Positions 17,547 through 25,697 of a DNA stretch of 64,000 nucleotides are shown in pieces. Both the position numbers and the translations under genes were made by a program. Source of the stretch: Xanthobacteraceae bacterium. GTDB taxonomy: Bacteria > Pseudomonadota > Alphaproteobacteria > Rhizobiales > Xanthobacteraceae. The notes under the pieces are model-generated. The model was not told the origin of the DNA, searched no databases, and was given only the letters and a program-made list of their open reading frames with translations. Location: the NCBI GenBank assembly GCA_024508855.1, contig JANINJ010000087.1, positions 1 through 64,000 of the forward strand, given 5' to 3'. How positions within the stretch are numbered: the stretch's first letter is position 1; each line of letters begins with the position of its first letter.

Positions 17547-18773
17547 ATGTCCGGTACCATTCGCAAGCTTGAAATCGGTCCGCGGTCGGCAGATGACGGC
17601 GCAGCTTATGCGATGATGTTCGATCGCGCGCGGTCGCTTTTACCTCAGCTGCGCGAGCGTGCCGGGTCGACAGAGGAACGCCGACGCCTGCCGCAAGAGA
17701 CCGAGCGCGAGCTCCATGACACTGGTTTGTTCAGGATCCTGCAGCCGAAGCGCGTGGGCGGCTCGGAACTTGACTATGTAGCGCTGGTGGATTTTGCCGA
17801 TGTGGTGGCGCTCGCCGATGCGTCGGTGGCCTGGAATCTCGCCAACTTGGCCAGCCATCACTGGATGCTGGCGATGTTCGATCGTCGCGCCCAGGATGCG
17901 ATCTGGAATGAAAGCCCTGATGCTCTCATTGCGTCGTCGTTCATCTTTCCGGCAGGGCGCGCCCGTAAGGTGGCGGGCGGCTACACGTTGTCGGGCCGCT
18001 GGCCGTTTTCGTCTGGCGTGGATTCCAGCACGTGGAACATGCTGGCAGGCATCGTGGCATCGGAGGATGAGGCCGATGGCGTCGAGTATCGAATCTTTCT
18101 TCTGAAACAAGACGACTACCGGATCATCGATGCGTGGAACGCCATGGGTCTCAGAGGCACCGGATCGAATGACGTCGAGGTCAAGGACGTATTCGTTCCG
18201 GAGCACATGACGCTCGCGGTGAAGGATGTCGCCGGTGGCCCGACGCCGGGTAGCGCAGTCAATCCGGGTGTCCTTTATACGCTCCCGGTCTTTGCCTTAT
18301 TCCCCTATGTCCTGTCCGGATCGGCGCTCGGCAACGCGCAGGCGTGCGTCGATGACTACGTTGATATCGCGCGTCATCGTGCGTCGACCTATAATCGCGC
18401 CAAGCTCGGCGATCTCCAGACCACCCAGATCAAGGTTGCCGAGGCGTCGGCCAAGGTCGATGCCGCGCGGTTGATCATGCGCCGGACCTGCATCGATGCG
18501 ATGGACGATGCGAGGCGTGGCCGCGTCCCTGCAATGGCGGAAAAAACGAAGTATCGCCGTGACGGAGCCTATGCCGTCAACCTGTGTACCGAGGCCGTCG
18601 AATTATTATTTTCGGCGAGCGGCGCTCGGGGACTGTATACCTCCGGCGCGCTGCAGCGGCAGTTCCGTGATGCGCATGCGATCAATGCGCATATTGCCTT
18701 CAATTTTGATGCGGCCGGAACCAACTATGGTCGTGTAGCGCTCGATCTTCCGTCCGAGAATCTTACCCTTTGA
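17547..18773 (+). CDS. Flavin-dependent monooxygenase, acyl-CoA-dehydrogenase fold (HsaA/HpaB-C2/DszC type)
   Basis: The 408-residue protein has the acyl-CoA dehydrogenase fold but resembles group D flavin monooxygenases such as HsaA: an N-terminal helical domain (LPQETERELHDTGLFRILQPKRVGG), WNLANLASHHWML, GGYTLSGRWPFSSGVD and WNAMGLRGTGSNDVEV. The C-terminal helical bundle has AEASAKVDAARL and SGARGLYTSGALQRQFRD. These enzymes hydroxylate an aromatic ring or amine using reduced flavin supplied by a partner reductase, encoded just downstream (12 bases after the stop). No CoA-dehydrogenase catalytic glutamate context was evident. The substrate is not predictable. Confidence 0.85.
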   Translation: MSGTIRKLEIGPRSADDGAAYAMMFDRARSLLPQLRERAGSTEERRRLPQETERELHDTGLFRILQPKRVGGSELDYVALVDFADVVALADASVAWNLANLASHHWMLAMFDRRAQDAIWNESPDALIASSFIFPAGRARKVAGGYTLSGRWPFSSGVDSSTWNMLAGIVASEDEADGVEYRIFLLKQDDYRIIDAWNAMGLRGTGSNDVEVKDVFVPEHMTLAVKDVAGGPTPGSAVNPGVLYTLPVFALFPYVLSGSALGNAQACVDDYVDIARHRASTYNRAKLGDLQTTQIKVAEASAKVDAARLIMRRTCIDAMDDARRGRVPAMAEKTKYRRDGAYAVNLCTEAVELLFSASGARGLYTSGALQRQFRDAHAINAHIAFNFDAAGTNYGRVALDLPSENLTL

Positions 18774-18785
18774 AAGACGGTTGTC

Positions 18786-19325
18786 ATGACCGCAGCAACT
18801 CGTGACCGCATCAATATCGACAACGAATTGGCAAGCAACAGTTCGTCGATCGATCCGCGCGATTTCCGAAATGCGCTTGGTTCTTTCGGGACAGGCGTCA
18901 CAGTCATCACTGCGGCCGTTCCCGACGGCAAGCCGGTTGGGCTGACCTGCAACTCGTTCGCCTCCGTGTCACTCAATCCGCCACTGGTTCTTTGGAGCCT
19001 TGCGTCCTATTCGCCGAGCATGGGTGTATTTCAGAATGCCAGCCATTTTGCGGTGAACGTTCTTGGGACAGATCAGCGCCATCTAGCCCAGCAATTCGCC
19101 GTTTCAGCCGACGATAAGTTTGCTGGTGTGCAATGGCGCCAGGGACTTGGCGGTGCGCCGCTGCTTCCAGGCACCGTCGCGTCATTCGAATGCCGTGCGG
19201 TGGACCGATATTATGGGGGAGATCACATAATTTTCCTTGGTGCTGTGGAAAGCTATGCTTACAACCGAAAAGAACCGTTGCTGTTCGCCCGGGGCGGCTT
19301 CGGTCATTTTGTCTCTGAGTCATGA
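18786..19325 (+). CDS. Flavin reductase family protein, partner of the upstream monooxygenase
   Basis: A 179-residue flavin-reductase-like domain: FRNALGSFGTGVTVITA, PVGLTCNSFASVSLNPPLVLWSL, FAVNVLG and the C-terminal GDHIIFLGAVESY. It uses NAD(P)H to reduce FMN or FAD for the two-component monooxygenase encoded directly upstream, like HsaB or HpaC. The first 25 residues are polar and variable. The TetR gene follows 19 bases after its stop. Confidence 0.88.
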   Translation: MTAATRDRINIDNELASNSSSIDPRDFRNALGSFGTGVTVITAAVPDGKPVGLTCNSFASVSLNPPLVLWSLASYSPSMGVFQNASHFAVNVLGTDQRHLAQQFAVSADDKFAGVQWRQGLGGAPLLPGTVASFECRAVDRYYGGDHIIFLGAVESYAYNRKEPLLFARGGFGHFVSES

Positions 19326-19344
19326 TACCCGACAGCAAATTCGG

Positions 19345-20046
19345 ATGAGAAAGAAGGCGAAAGCAGCAGGAATCCCCGTCAAGCAGAAGCGCTTGTCCCC
19401 GGAAGATCGGCGGAAGGAATTCATCCGTAAGGCGACCGAATTTTTTGCCGAGGAGGGATTCAACGGTGGCACGCGGGAGTTGGCGCGCCGACTGGGGGTG
19501 ACTCAACCGCTGCTCTATCGATATTTCCCGAGCAAGGAAGATCTGATCCGGGAAGTCTACCGCAAGGTTTATCTAGAGCCCCTCGATAGCGACTGGGAGA
19601 AGCGGCTGTCCGATCGCTCACGTCCGCTGCGCGACCGCCTGCAGTACTTTTACGTCACTTATACCGACGCCATCTTCAACAGGGTCTGGTTGCGGATTTA
19701 TCTGTTCTCTGGACTGAAGGGGCTCGACATCAACCGCTGGTACGTCGGCACGGTGCGGGACAAGATTCTGACTCGCATCATCAAGGAATGGCGGTTCGAG
19801 GCCGGGCTTTCGGTACAGTCAAAGCCGACGGCGAAAGAACTCGAACTGGCCTGGGTGTTTCACGGCGGCATCTTCTATTACGGCGTCCGCAAGTTCATCT
19901 ACGAATCGCCGGTTCTGGAAGACAAGGAAAGGATGATCGCCGACGCCATCGATACCTTTCTGATCGGGATGACGCGGGCGCTCGGCAAGAATTCGCGGGA
20001 GGTGTCACGCAACCTGAATCGGCTCGAGACAACCGCTGACCGCTGA
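19345..20046 (+). CDS. TetR family transcriptional regulator (cluster A candidate repressor)
   Basis: From ATG 19345 the product has 233 residues. Positively charged residues precede a TetR helix-turn-helix (NGGTRELARRLGVTQPLLYRYFPSKEDLI), then an all-helical ligand-binding domain (RLQYFYVTYTDAIFNRVWLRIYLFSGLKG). The frame is open further upstream into the flavin reductase gene, but the region before 19345 belongs to that gene. No strong Shine-Dalgarno is visible, which suggests coupling to the upstream gene. It is the only TetR in cluster A, whose four promoters share a palindrome, so it is the likely binder. The last 42 bases overlap the convergent Gfo/Idh gene. Confidence 0.88.
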   Translation: MRKKAKAAGIPVKQKRLSPEDRRKEFIRKATEFFAEEGFNGGTRELARRLGVTQPLLYRYFPSKEDLIREVYRKVYLEPLDSDWEKRLSDRSRPLRDRLQYFYVTYTDAIFNRVWLRIYLFSGLKGLDINRWYVGTVRDKILTRIIKEWRFEAGLSVQSKPTAKELELAWVFHGGIFYYGVRKFIYESPVLEDKERMIADAIDTFLIGMTRALGKNSREVSRNLNRLETTADR

Positions 20047-21003
20047 TCGCTGAATCGCTTCAAAGGTCCGCACGTTCGCCAGCATCTCATCGTGGCTCAC
20101 GGGGTACGGGGTTCGGCCCATGGCTGCCCGCGCAAACGCCTCGATATTGTCGCGCACGGCGGGATGAGGCGGATAATAGGCGGTCGCCGGCTCCGTATTG
20201 CGCAGCGTCCGCGTGACGTCCCATCCCGTCGGGTTTTCGGGGTGCGTGCGGTCACGAATTTCCATCCATCCCCGTGAGCCGAGCAATGCGAGGCGTCCCA
20301 TGAACGGTGTTGCGAGTACCGCGGTCAGCGATGCGGTGGCACCATTGGCAAAGCCGAGCGTGATCGCGAGCGTATCGCCATTGGCGAAGTCGGTGCCTAG
20401 CGTCGCCAACCTGGCCCAGACCTGGGTCGGCTGACCGAGCAGCGCTATCGACAGATCGACAAGGTGAATGCCCGTCGCCGAGAGAGGGCCGGCCGGATTG
20501 TCTGATTTCGATAGCCGCCAGTTGTCGCGTGGCAGCTTGAGGAACTTGTCTTGGCTGAAATTCGCCTCCAGGACCAATGCCTCACCGAACTCGCCCGCGG
20601 AATATCGTTTTCGCATTTCGATCACGGCCGGTTCGAAACGACGCTCATGCCCGATTCCGATTTGAACCTTTGCAGCCTTGACGGCCGCGATTGCGCGTTC
20701 AGCGTCAGCGGCCGTGGTGCAAAGCGGTTTCTCGCAGAACACGTGCTTCCCGGCTTCGGCGGCGGCTTCGATCTGCGCTGCATGCCGGTCCTGCGGCGTG
20801 CACAGGATCACGGCGTCGATGTCCGGGCGTTCCAGTGCTGTTTCGAAACGGTCGGCGGTAGCGAGTCCCATGGCTTCCGCCTTGGTTCGCGCATTCTCGA
20901 CGAGATCGATGGCGAGAACGGGCCGGATCGCGTCGCTTTGCATGAGATTGCTGGCGATGGTTTGTCCCCACCAGCCGAAGCCGATGATGGCTGCCCGGAT
21001 CAT
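20005..21003 (-). CDS. Gfo/Idh/MocA family NAD(P)-dependent oxidoreductase
   Basis: The 332-residue protein has an N-terminal Rossmann fold (AAIIGFGWWGQTIA), VILCTPQDRHAAQ, and the family signature HVFCEKPLCTTAADAE with the conserved EKP lysine. The C-terminal alpha/beta domain has GIHLVDLSIALLG, the usual catalytic HxxD-like segment. Members oxidise sugars, inositols or, as with LigC, hydroxymuconate semialdehydes. Its 3' end overlaps TetR by 42 bases. It is last in a minus-strand run with the deacetylase-like and luciferase-like genes. Confidence 0.88.
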   Translation of the reverse strand: MIRAAIIGFGWWGQTIASNLMQSDAIRPVLAIDLVENARTKAEAMGLATADRFETALERPDIDAVILCTPQDRHAAQIEAAAEAGKHVFCEKPLCTTAADAERAIAAVKAAKVQIGIGHERRFEPAVIEMRKRYSAGEFGEALVLEANFSQDKFLKLPRDNWRLSKSDNPAGPLSATGIHLVDLSIALLGQPTQVWARLATLGTDFANGDTLAITLGFANGATASLTAVLATPFMGRLALLGSRGWMEIRDRTHPENPTGWDVTRTLRNTEPATAYYPPHPAVRDNIEAFARAAMGRTPYPVSHDEMLANVRTFEAIQRSAVSGCLEPIQVA

Positions 21004-21021
21004 GACTAAAATCCCTGTTTC

Positions 21022-21963
21022 TTATTTCGCGATGGCGGCCATCTGCCCGCAATACCAGTCGCCGATCTCGCTCGCGGTCATCGGCGCGACACCGTCGTGG
21101 CCGATGACGTAGTCGAGTAGTTCTTCGAGATATCTGATGCGGTGCGGCACGCCGGTGATGTAGGGATGAATCGAAATCGCCATGACGCGCGCGTTGCTTT
21201 TGCTTTCCAGATAAAGGCGATCGAACTGATCGATGCCCCGCCGCAAGAATTGCTCGGACGGCTGATGTTGCAACGCGTGAACAACGATGTCGTTGGTTTC
21301 GACGGTATAGGGAATGGTCGTGATCGTGCCGTGCGGTGTTTCGATACTTTGCGGCAGATCGTCGATCACCCAGTCGGCGACATATTCGATGCCATTCCGC
21401 CGCAACAGATCAAGCGTGTCGCCGGTTTCGGTCAGTCCGGGACTCTCCCACGAACGAGGGGTCTTGCCACTGAATTTGGCGATCGTGTCGACGGTGCGCG
21501 CGATGGCGTCGGCTTGGTCTGCAAGCTTATGCATCGGTCCCTGAACGAAACCGTGCCCCATGAACTCGCAACCCGCCTCGCGCGCTGCTTCCACAACGCG
21601 CGGATAGGAGTTGCAGACGTTGGCATTGAGCGCGAGCGTGATCGGGATCCGGCGATCCGTCAGGGCTTTGAGTTGCCGCCAGAATCCCGCGCGCATGCCG
21701 TATTCGTGCCATGACCAATTGGGGACGTCAGGCAGCAGCGGCTGGCCCATCGGCGGGCTAAGCACAGTGCGCGGCATCGGGTTATCGATGCGCCACTCCT
21801 CGACGTTCAGAATGACCCACAGCGCCAAAGTCTTGCCATTCGGTAGGCTGAGCTTCGGGCGGTCGATGAGTGCCTGGTAGGGAATGCGGTCTGTCAGTGC
21901 CAATAGACGTCCCTTTTCTGGCGCGCTGCTATTCTGCAGCGCCTGCTTGTTTGCCGGACGCAT
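21022..21963 (-). CDS. Polysaccharide-deacetylase-fold hydrolase (PuuE allantoinase-like)
   Basis: A 313-residue NodB-fold protein with features of the PuuE/uric-acid-catabolism branch: LWVILNVEEWRIDNP, the WSWHEYGMRAGFWR segment, ITLALNANVCNSYP, EAGCEFMGHGFVQGP and GLTETGDTLDLLRRNGIEYVADWVIDD. It ends with ISIHPYITGVPHR. PuuE-type members open cyclic ureides or amides rather than deacetylate sugars, so ring-amide hydrolysis in a heterocycle pathway is a reasonable guess. The ATG at 21963 overlaps the upstream luciferase-like gene by 35 bases; a TTG at 21906, preceded by AAAGGGA, is an alternative. Confidence 0.8.
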   Translation of the reverse strand: MRPANKQALQNSSAPEKGRLLALTDRIPYQALIDRPKLSLPNGKTLALWVILNVEEWRIDNPMPRTVLSPPMGQPLLPDVPNWSWHEYGMRAGFWRQLKALTDRRIPITLALNANVCNSYPRVVEAAREAGCEFMGHGFVQGPMHKLADQADAIARTVDTIAKFSGKTPRSWESPGLTETGDTLDLLRRNGIEYVADWVIDDLPQSIETPHGTITTIPYTVETNDIVVHALQHQPSEQFLRRGIDQFDRLYLESKSNARVMAISIHPYITGVPHRIRYLEELLDYVIGHDGVAPMTASEIGDWYCGQMAAIAK

Positions 21964-23038
21964 CTGAATTCACCAGCGGCATGACTTTCTCCGCAGTGAG
22001 GATCATGGATTGCCGTCCGAGTTCTCGGTCTTTCCAGTCCTTGCCAGCATACAGCAGAGTGCCGAATGCGCCGACTTCCTCCTGAAATGCGAGAATCTGG
22101 TCGGCAACGCTATCCGGCGTGCCGTGGATGATCAACTTGTCGCAGATCGACTCCAGTGTGACGTCGTCGTCGGGCTGGTCGCGATGAGTCTTGAACAGCG
22201 CGACGCGGCCGCTCTTCTTCAGCTTGGTGAAGAGGGAGCGGTAGTAGTTCACATAGGGTCCATCCGGGTCGGTCGCATAGGCTTTCGCGGTCGCCGCATC
22301 GTTGGCAACGAAGACGCTTTTGGCGACACGCCAGTTGGCGGGATCGGCAGGGCGGCCGGCTCGTTCGCAGCCCTCGACATATTTGGGCCAGTGGCTTTTC
22401 ACCCATGTCGGCATCAGGAAGTTGGCCGAGATCGGCTCCCAGCCGCGCGCGGCCGCTTCCGTCACGCCCTGCGAAAACGGGGCGACCGCGGTGACGACGA
22501 TCGGCGGATGCGGGCGTTGCAGCGGCTTCGGGATATAGCCTTGGCCGATTTCCGCCATCAGCGTCCGCTGGGTGGAGATGGTCCAGTATTTGCCGTTGAT
22601 ATTATAGGGCGGCTCGCCATCCCAGATCGCAAGCACCTGATTAATGGCCTCGAGGAACATCTCATTGCGGTTGGCGTCGAGATTGCCGAACAGTTCGGCG
22701 TCGGACAGGAGGCCGCCTGGGCTAATTCCAAAGATCAGGCGTCCATCCAGCATATGATCCAGCATCGCCATGCTGGCCGCGACGGCGGCGGGATGAGCGT
22801 TCGGCATGTTGATCGTGCCGGTGCCGAGCTGGATTTGCTTTGTTGCCGCGGCGAGCCAGGCGATGAAGGTGATGCAGGAGGTGATGTTCTCTGCCTTGTC
22901 CGTGAGGTGCTCGCCCACGTAGGCCTCGGTGAAGCCGAGTTCATCCGCCAGCAGGAAAGCTTCGCGATCTTCAGCCAATGATTGCCGCCAATCCTTGGTC
23001 AGCGGATGGATGGGCATGGTGAAGAAGCCGAGCTTCAT
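21929..23038 (-). CDS. LLM-class flavin-dependent monooxygenase (luciferase-like)
   Basis: The 369-residue protein is a bacterial luciferase-type TIM barrel: MKLGFFTMPIHPL, DELGFTEAYVGEHLTD, TKQIQLGTGTINMPNAHP, MLDGRLIFGISPGGL and a late GTPDSVADQILAFQEEVG. Members use reduced FMN to oxidise alkanes, sulfonates, aromatic amines or heterocyclic rings (RutA is one). The flavin reductase for the HsaA-like enzyme could also serve it. It heads a minus-strand run with the deacetylase-like and Gfo/Idh genes and is divergent from the LysR gene. Confidence 0.87.
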   Translation of the reverse strand: MKLGFFTMPIHPLTKDWRQSLAEDREAFLLADELGFTEAYVGEHLTDKAENITSCITFIAWLAAATKQIQLGTGTINMPNAHPAAVAASMAMLDHMLDGRLIFGISPGGLLSDAELFGNLDANRNEMFLEAINQVLAIWDGEPPYNINGKYWTISTQRTLMAEIGQGYIPKPLQRPHPPIVVTAVAPFSQGVTEAAARGWEPISANFLMPTWVKSHWPKYVEGCERAGRPADPANWRVAKSVFVANDAATAKAYATDPDGPYVNYYRSLFTKLKKSGRVALFKTHRDQPDDDVTLESICDKLIIHGTPDSVADQILAFQEEVGAFGTLLYAGKDWKDRELGRQSMILTAEKVMPLVNSDASGKQAGAAE

Positions 23039-23109
23039 GATGCGCTACCTCAATTCCTGTCGACCGGAACGAGGGTAGCGATTGCCGTCCATTAGAAAAA
23101 TGATAATTT

Positions 23110-23126
23110 CTACTGACTTGTAGTAG
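23110..23126. promoter_or_regulatory. Candidate LysR binding site between divergent genes
   Basis: The inverted repeat CTACT-7-AGTAG, flanked by AT-rich sequence, lies 17 bases before the LysR start and about 72 bases before the luciferase-like start. This is a usual position and shape for an autoregulated LysR target. No second copy was found. Confidence 0.4.
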
Positions 23127-23142
23127 GGTTCTTGATGCGAAA

Positions 23143-24084
23143 ATGGTGTCGATCCGGCAGATCAAATCGTTCGTTGCGGTTCACGAGGAGGGATCGTTCA
23201 CCGCTGCGGCGGCGCGCGAGGGCGCTACCCAGTCCGGCATCTCCCAGCATGTGAAGCAGCTGGAAGACGAACTCGGCGTGGAACTGATCAGGCGCAGCGG
23301 GCGCGACATCGCGCTAACCCGAGCGGGAACACTTTATTATGCGCAGAGTGCCGACGTCCTGAAGAAGCTCGAACTGGCTCGGCAGAGTGTTGGCGCCAGC
23401 CAGATCGGCGGCGCCATTCGCATCGGACTAATGCCGACCTTTACACGCTCGATTCTGCCGCCGACTCTGGAGCGCTTTCTCGATGTGGCCAAGGGCGTCG
23501 ACATCAGCATCATCGAGGCCTATTCCGGCGTCCTGACCGACATGACGCTAAAGGGTGACCTCGATTTCGCCGTAGTACCGGCGTTCGAGGGCCGTGCAGG
23601 GATTTCTCATCGCCTCATGGCCCGGGACCGGGAGGTTCTCGTTCGCGGGCGCCGTGACGGTAAGCGCAATCACCTGAAACCCCTTCGGTTGTCCGATTGC
23701 GATCCGCTGAAAATTGTTCTGCCAGCAGGGCAGAACACGCGGCGACGCAATATCGAGACCTATTTCAGCACCAACGGCGTGCGAGTTGCTGAACGGCTTG
23801 AACTGGATGCGATGATGGGGACGCTGCAGTTTGTCGCAGCCAGCGACTGGGTGGCTATCCTTCCATTCGTGATGATGGTGGCCGACCTTGACGATCACCG
23901 GTTTGAGATCAGGGCATTGGACGATCCGCCATTTTATTCTGAATTCGTCTTGATCGAGCCATCGCGCAAGGTGATGTCGCCGGCGGTGGCGCTGTTCGCG
24001 GAGATTCTCAAGGAGCAGACCGGGCGTGCCCGAAGCGCCTTTGCGCGCATGGACAAGCCTTTGCGCCGCAGGACGTCGCGCTGA
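23143..24084 (+). CDS. LysR family transcriptional regulator
   Basis: A 313-residue LysR protein. The N-terminal winged helix-turn-helix reads FVAVHEEGSFTAAAAREGATQSGISQHVKQLEDELGVELI (quoted in parts: AREGATQSGISQHVK is the recognition region), followed by the linker helix and a periplasmic-binding-protein-like effector domain (IRIGLMPTFTRSILP, LDFAVVPAF). It is divergent from the luciferase-like gene, so it probably controls that minus-strand run together with itself. The effector cannot be deduced. Confidence 0.9.
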   Translation: MVSIRQIKSFVAVHEEGSFTAAAAREGATQSGISQHVKQLEDELGVELIRRSGRDIALTRAGTLYYAQSADVLKKLELARQSVGASQIGGAIRIGLMPTFTRSILPPTLERFLDVAKGVDISIIEAYSGVLTDMTLKGDLDFAVVPAFEGRAGISHRLMARDREVLVRGRRDGKRNHLKPLRLSDCDPLKIVLPAGQNTRRRNIETYFSTNGVRVAERLELDAMMGTLQFVAASDWVAILPFVMMVADLDDHRFEIRALDDPPFYSEFVLIEPSRKVMSPAVALFAEILKEQTGRARSAFARMDKPLRRRTSR

Positions 24085-24238
24085 TTCCGAGGCGCGTTCC
24101 GCATCAGTTCGTGCCATTTCCAATCGATGACGCGCCCGCGAGGCGCCCGCCCCGCGGTCTGGGAATTTCCGCCTGCGACAAATACGGCGTTCTCGGTCAA
24201 ATCTCACGGCCGGACGCCGTCGGATGCCAGCTTCTTCA

Positions 24239-24256
24239 AATAATCGTTCGATAAAC
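24239..24256. promoter_or_regulatory. Operator-like palindrome, cluster A motif, site 3
   Basis: AATAATCGTTCGATAAAC matches 14 of 18 positions of the perfect palindrome at 16977. It lies immediately upstream of a good sigma-70 promoter and 78 bases before the Mo-hydroxylase operon. Confidence 0.6.
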
Positions 24257-24260
24257 AAGC

Positions 24261-24289
24261 TTGACGCTGGACGCCTGACATCTTCTAAT
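24261..24289 (+). promoter_or_regulatory. Sigma-70-type promoter of the Mo-hydroxylase operon
   Basis: TTGACG at 24261-24266 and TCTAAT at 24284-24289 are separated by 17 bases. The operator-like site 3 ends five bases upstream of the -35 hexamer. The first gene starts at 24334 after a GGAGG. Confidence 0.6.
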
Positions 24290-24333
24290 CGCGGCGGCGA
24301 TGGCGGAGAAACACGCCGCGAGGAGGGAGGTTC

Positions 24334-25215
24334 ATGAAGGCTCCGGCTTTCAATTATGCGCGTGCGTCGAGCGTCCAGGAGGCGATTGACCTCCTCTCGC
24401 ATTACGGCGACCGCGCGAAAGTTCTCTCCGGAGGCCAGAGTCTGATGCCGGCGCTTAATCTGCGGCTGCTGGCACCCGAGTGGCTGATTGATATTGGCCC
24501 CATCGTCGACTTGCGGCGAATTTCGGTTGAGAGCGGGCTGCTGACCATCGGTGCGTCAACGCGTCACGCCGACCTTCATCGATCTCCGGATATCGCGGCG
24601 CATGCGCCGCTCCTGAAAGACGCGGTCGCGCATGTCGCACATCCCGCGATCCGAAATCGCGGGACGATCGGCGGAAGCCTCGCGCATGCCGACCCGGCAT
24701 CCGAACTGCCGGCATGCATGGTTGCGCTCGACGCAACGATCGTCGTCCTGGGACCCGACGGCGAGCGGCGTATTCCGGCTGTGGATTTTTTTGTCGGTAT
24801 CTATGAAACGCAGCTCTTGCCCGGCGAGTTACTGGTCGCCATCGAGGTGCCAAAACGAGCTGCAGGCGTGCGGCATTTCTTTAGCGAACATGTCCGCCGC
24901 TCCGGTGATTATGCGATGGCTGGGCTGGCGGCCGAGGCGGAGATCGATGGCGATGCTTTCGTCAGGCTGCGACTGGGCTTTTTCGCGGTAGGCGAGAGAC
25001 CGATTCTCGCGACCGCCGCGCGGCATCTGATCGGCCGGCCGGTGACGGAGGCGGTGCTGGCGCAAGCTTGCGCGGCGCTCGACGACGAACTCGCCCCCCA
25101 GGATGATCATCAGGCGACGGCCGGTATGCGCCGTTACCTGGCGCGGCAGCTTCTTGTCGAGTGCATCGTTTCGCTGCTCGGCAGGAGCGATCTTCGCACC
25201 AAGGTGGTGGCATGA
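24334..25215 (+). CDS. Molybdenum hydroxylase FAD subunit (CoxM-like), cluster A
   Basis: The 293-residue protein has the CoxM-type FAD motifs SGGQSLMP at residues 32-39 and TIGGSLAHAD at 111-120, then the C-terminal flavoprotein domain (RRSGDYAMAGLAAEAEI). It should accept electrons from the 2Fe-2S subunit. The ATG follows GAGGGAGG. Its stop overlaps the next ATG as ATGA, so the M-S-L subunits are made from one transcript. The set is not a CO dehydrogenase, judged by the large subunit. Confidence 0.9.
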   Translation: MKAPAFNYARASSVQEAIDLLSHYGDRAKVLSGGQSLMPALNLRLLAPEWLIDIGPIVDLRRISVESGLLTIGASTRHADLHRSPDIAAHAPLLKDAVAHVAHPAIRNRGTIGGSLAHADPASELPACMVALDATIVVLGPDGERRIPAVDFFVGIYETQLLPGELLVAIEVPKRAAGVRHFFSEHVRRSGDYAMAGLAAEAEIDGDAFVRLRLGFFAVGERPILATAARHLIGRPVTEAVLAQACAALDDELAPQDDHQATAGMRRYLARQLLVECIVSLLGRSDLRTKVVA

Positions 25216-25697
25216 TTGCGCCGGTACCGATTGCTCTGACGGTGAACCACGAGCGCGTCGAAGCGCTGGTTCTTCCTCGTCTGAACCTTGCGGACTTTCT
25301 GCGCGATCATCTCAGTCTGACCGGAACGCATGTCGGCTGCGAACATGGCGTGTGCGGGGCCTGCACGGTCCGGGTCAACGGCGACATCGTGCGGAGCTGC
25401 CTTATTCTCGCGATCCAAGCCGAGAATGCCACCGTGGAGACGATCGAGGGATTGTCCGATAGCGGTGAGATCGCGGATCTTCAATCGGCCTTTCATCAGC
25501 GCAATGCACTTCAGTGTGGTTTCTGCACGCCGGCCATGTTGATGGCCGCTCAGGATCTGTTGCTGACCAATCCCGACCCGGACCGCGATCAGATTCGCGA
25601 GCACCTGTCGGGCAACTACTGCCGATGCACTGGATATCATGCGATCGTCGACGCGGTTGAGTCGACAGCGCACGCAAGGTTGGAGCGTGCGGGATGA
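25212..25697 (+). CDS. Molybdenum hydroxylase 2Fe-2S subunit (CoxS-like), cluster A
   Basis: A 161-residue two-cluster ferredoxin-like subunit. Ligands are C43, C48, C51, C63 (CEHGVCGACT, SC) and C102, C105, C137, C139 (CGFCTPA, CRCTGY). It shuttles electrons between molybdopterin and FAD subunits. The start at 25212 is fixed by the ATGA overlap with the FAD subunit; the frame is open upstream but noncoding there. It overlaps the large subunit by four bases. Confidence 0.92.
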   Translation: MIAPVPIALTVNHERVEALVLPRLNLADFLRDHLSLTGTHVGCEHGVCGACTVRVNGDIVRSCLILAIQAENATVETIEGLSDSGEIADLQSAFHQRNALQCGFCTPAMLMAAQDLLLTNPDPDRDQIREHLSGNYCRCTGYHAIVDAVESTAHARLERAG

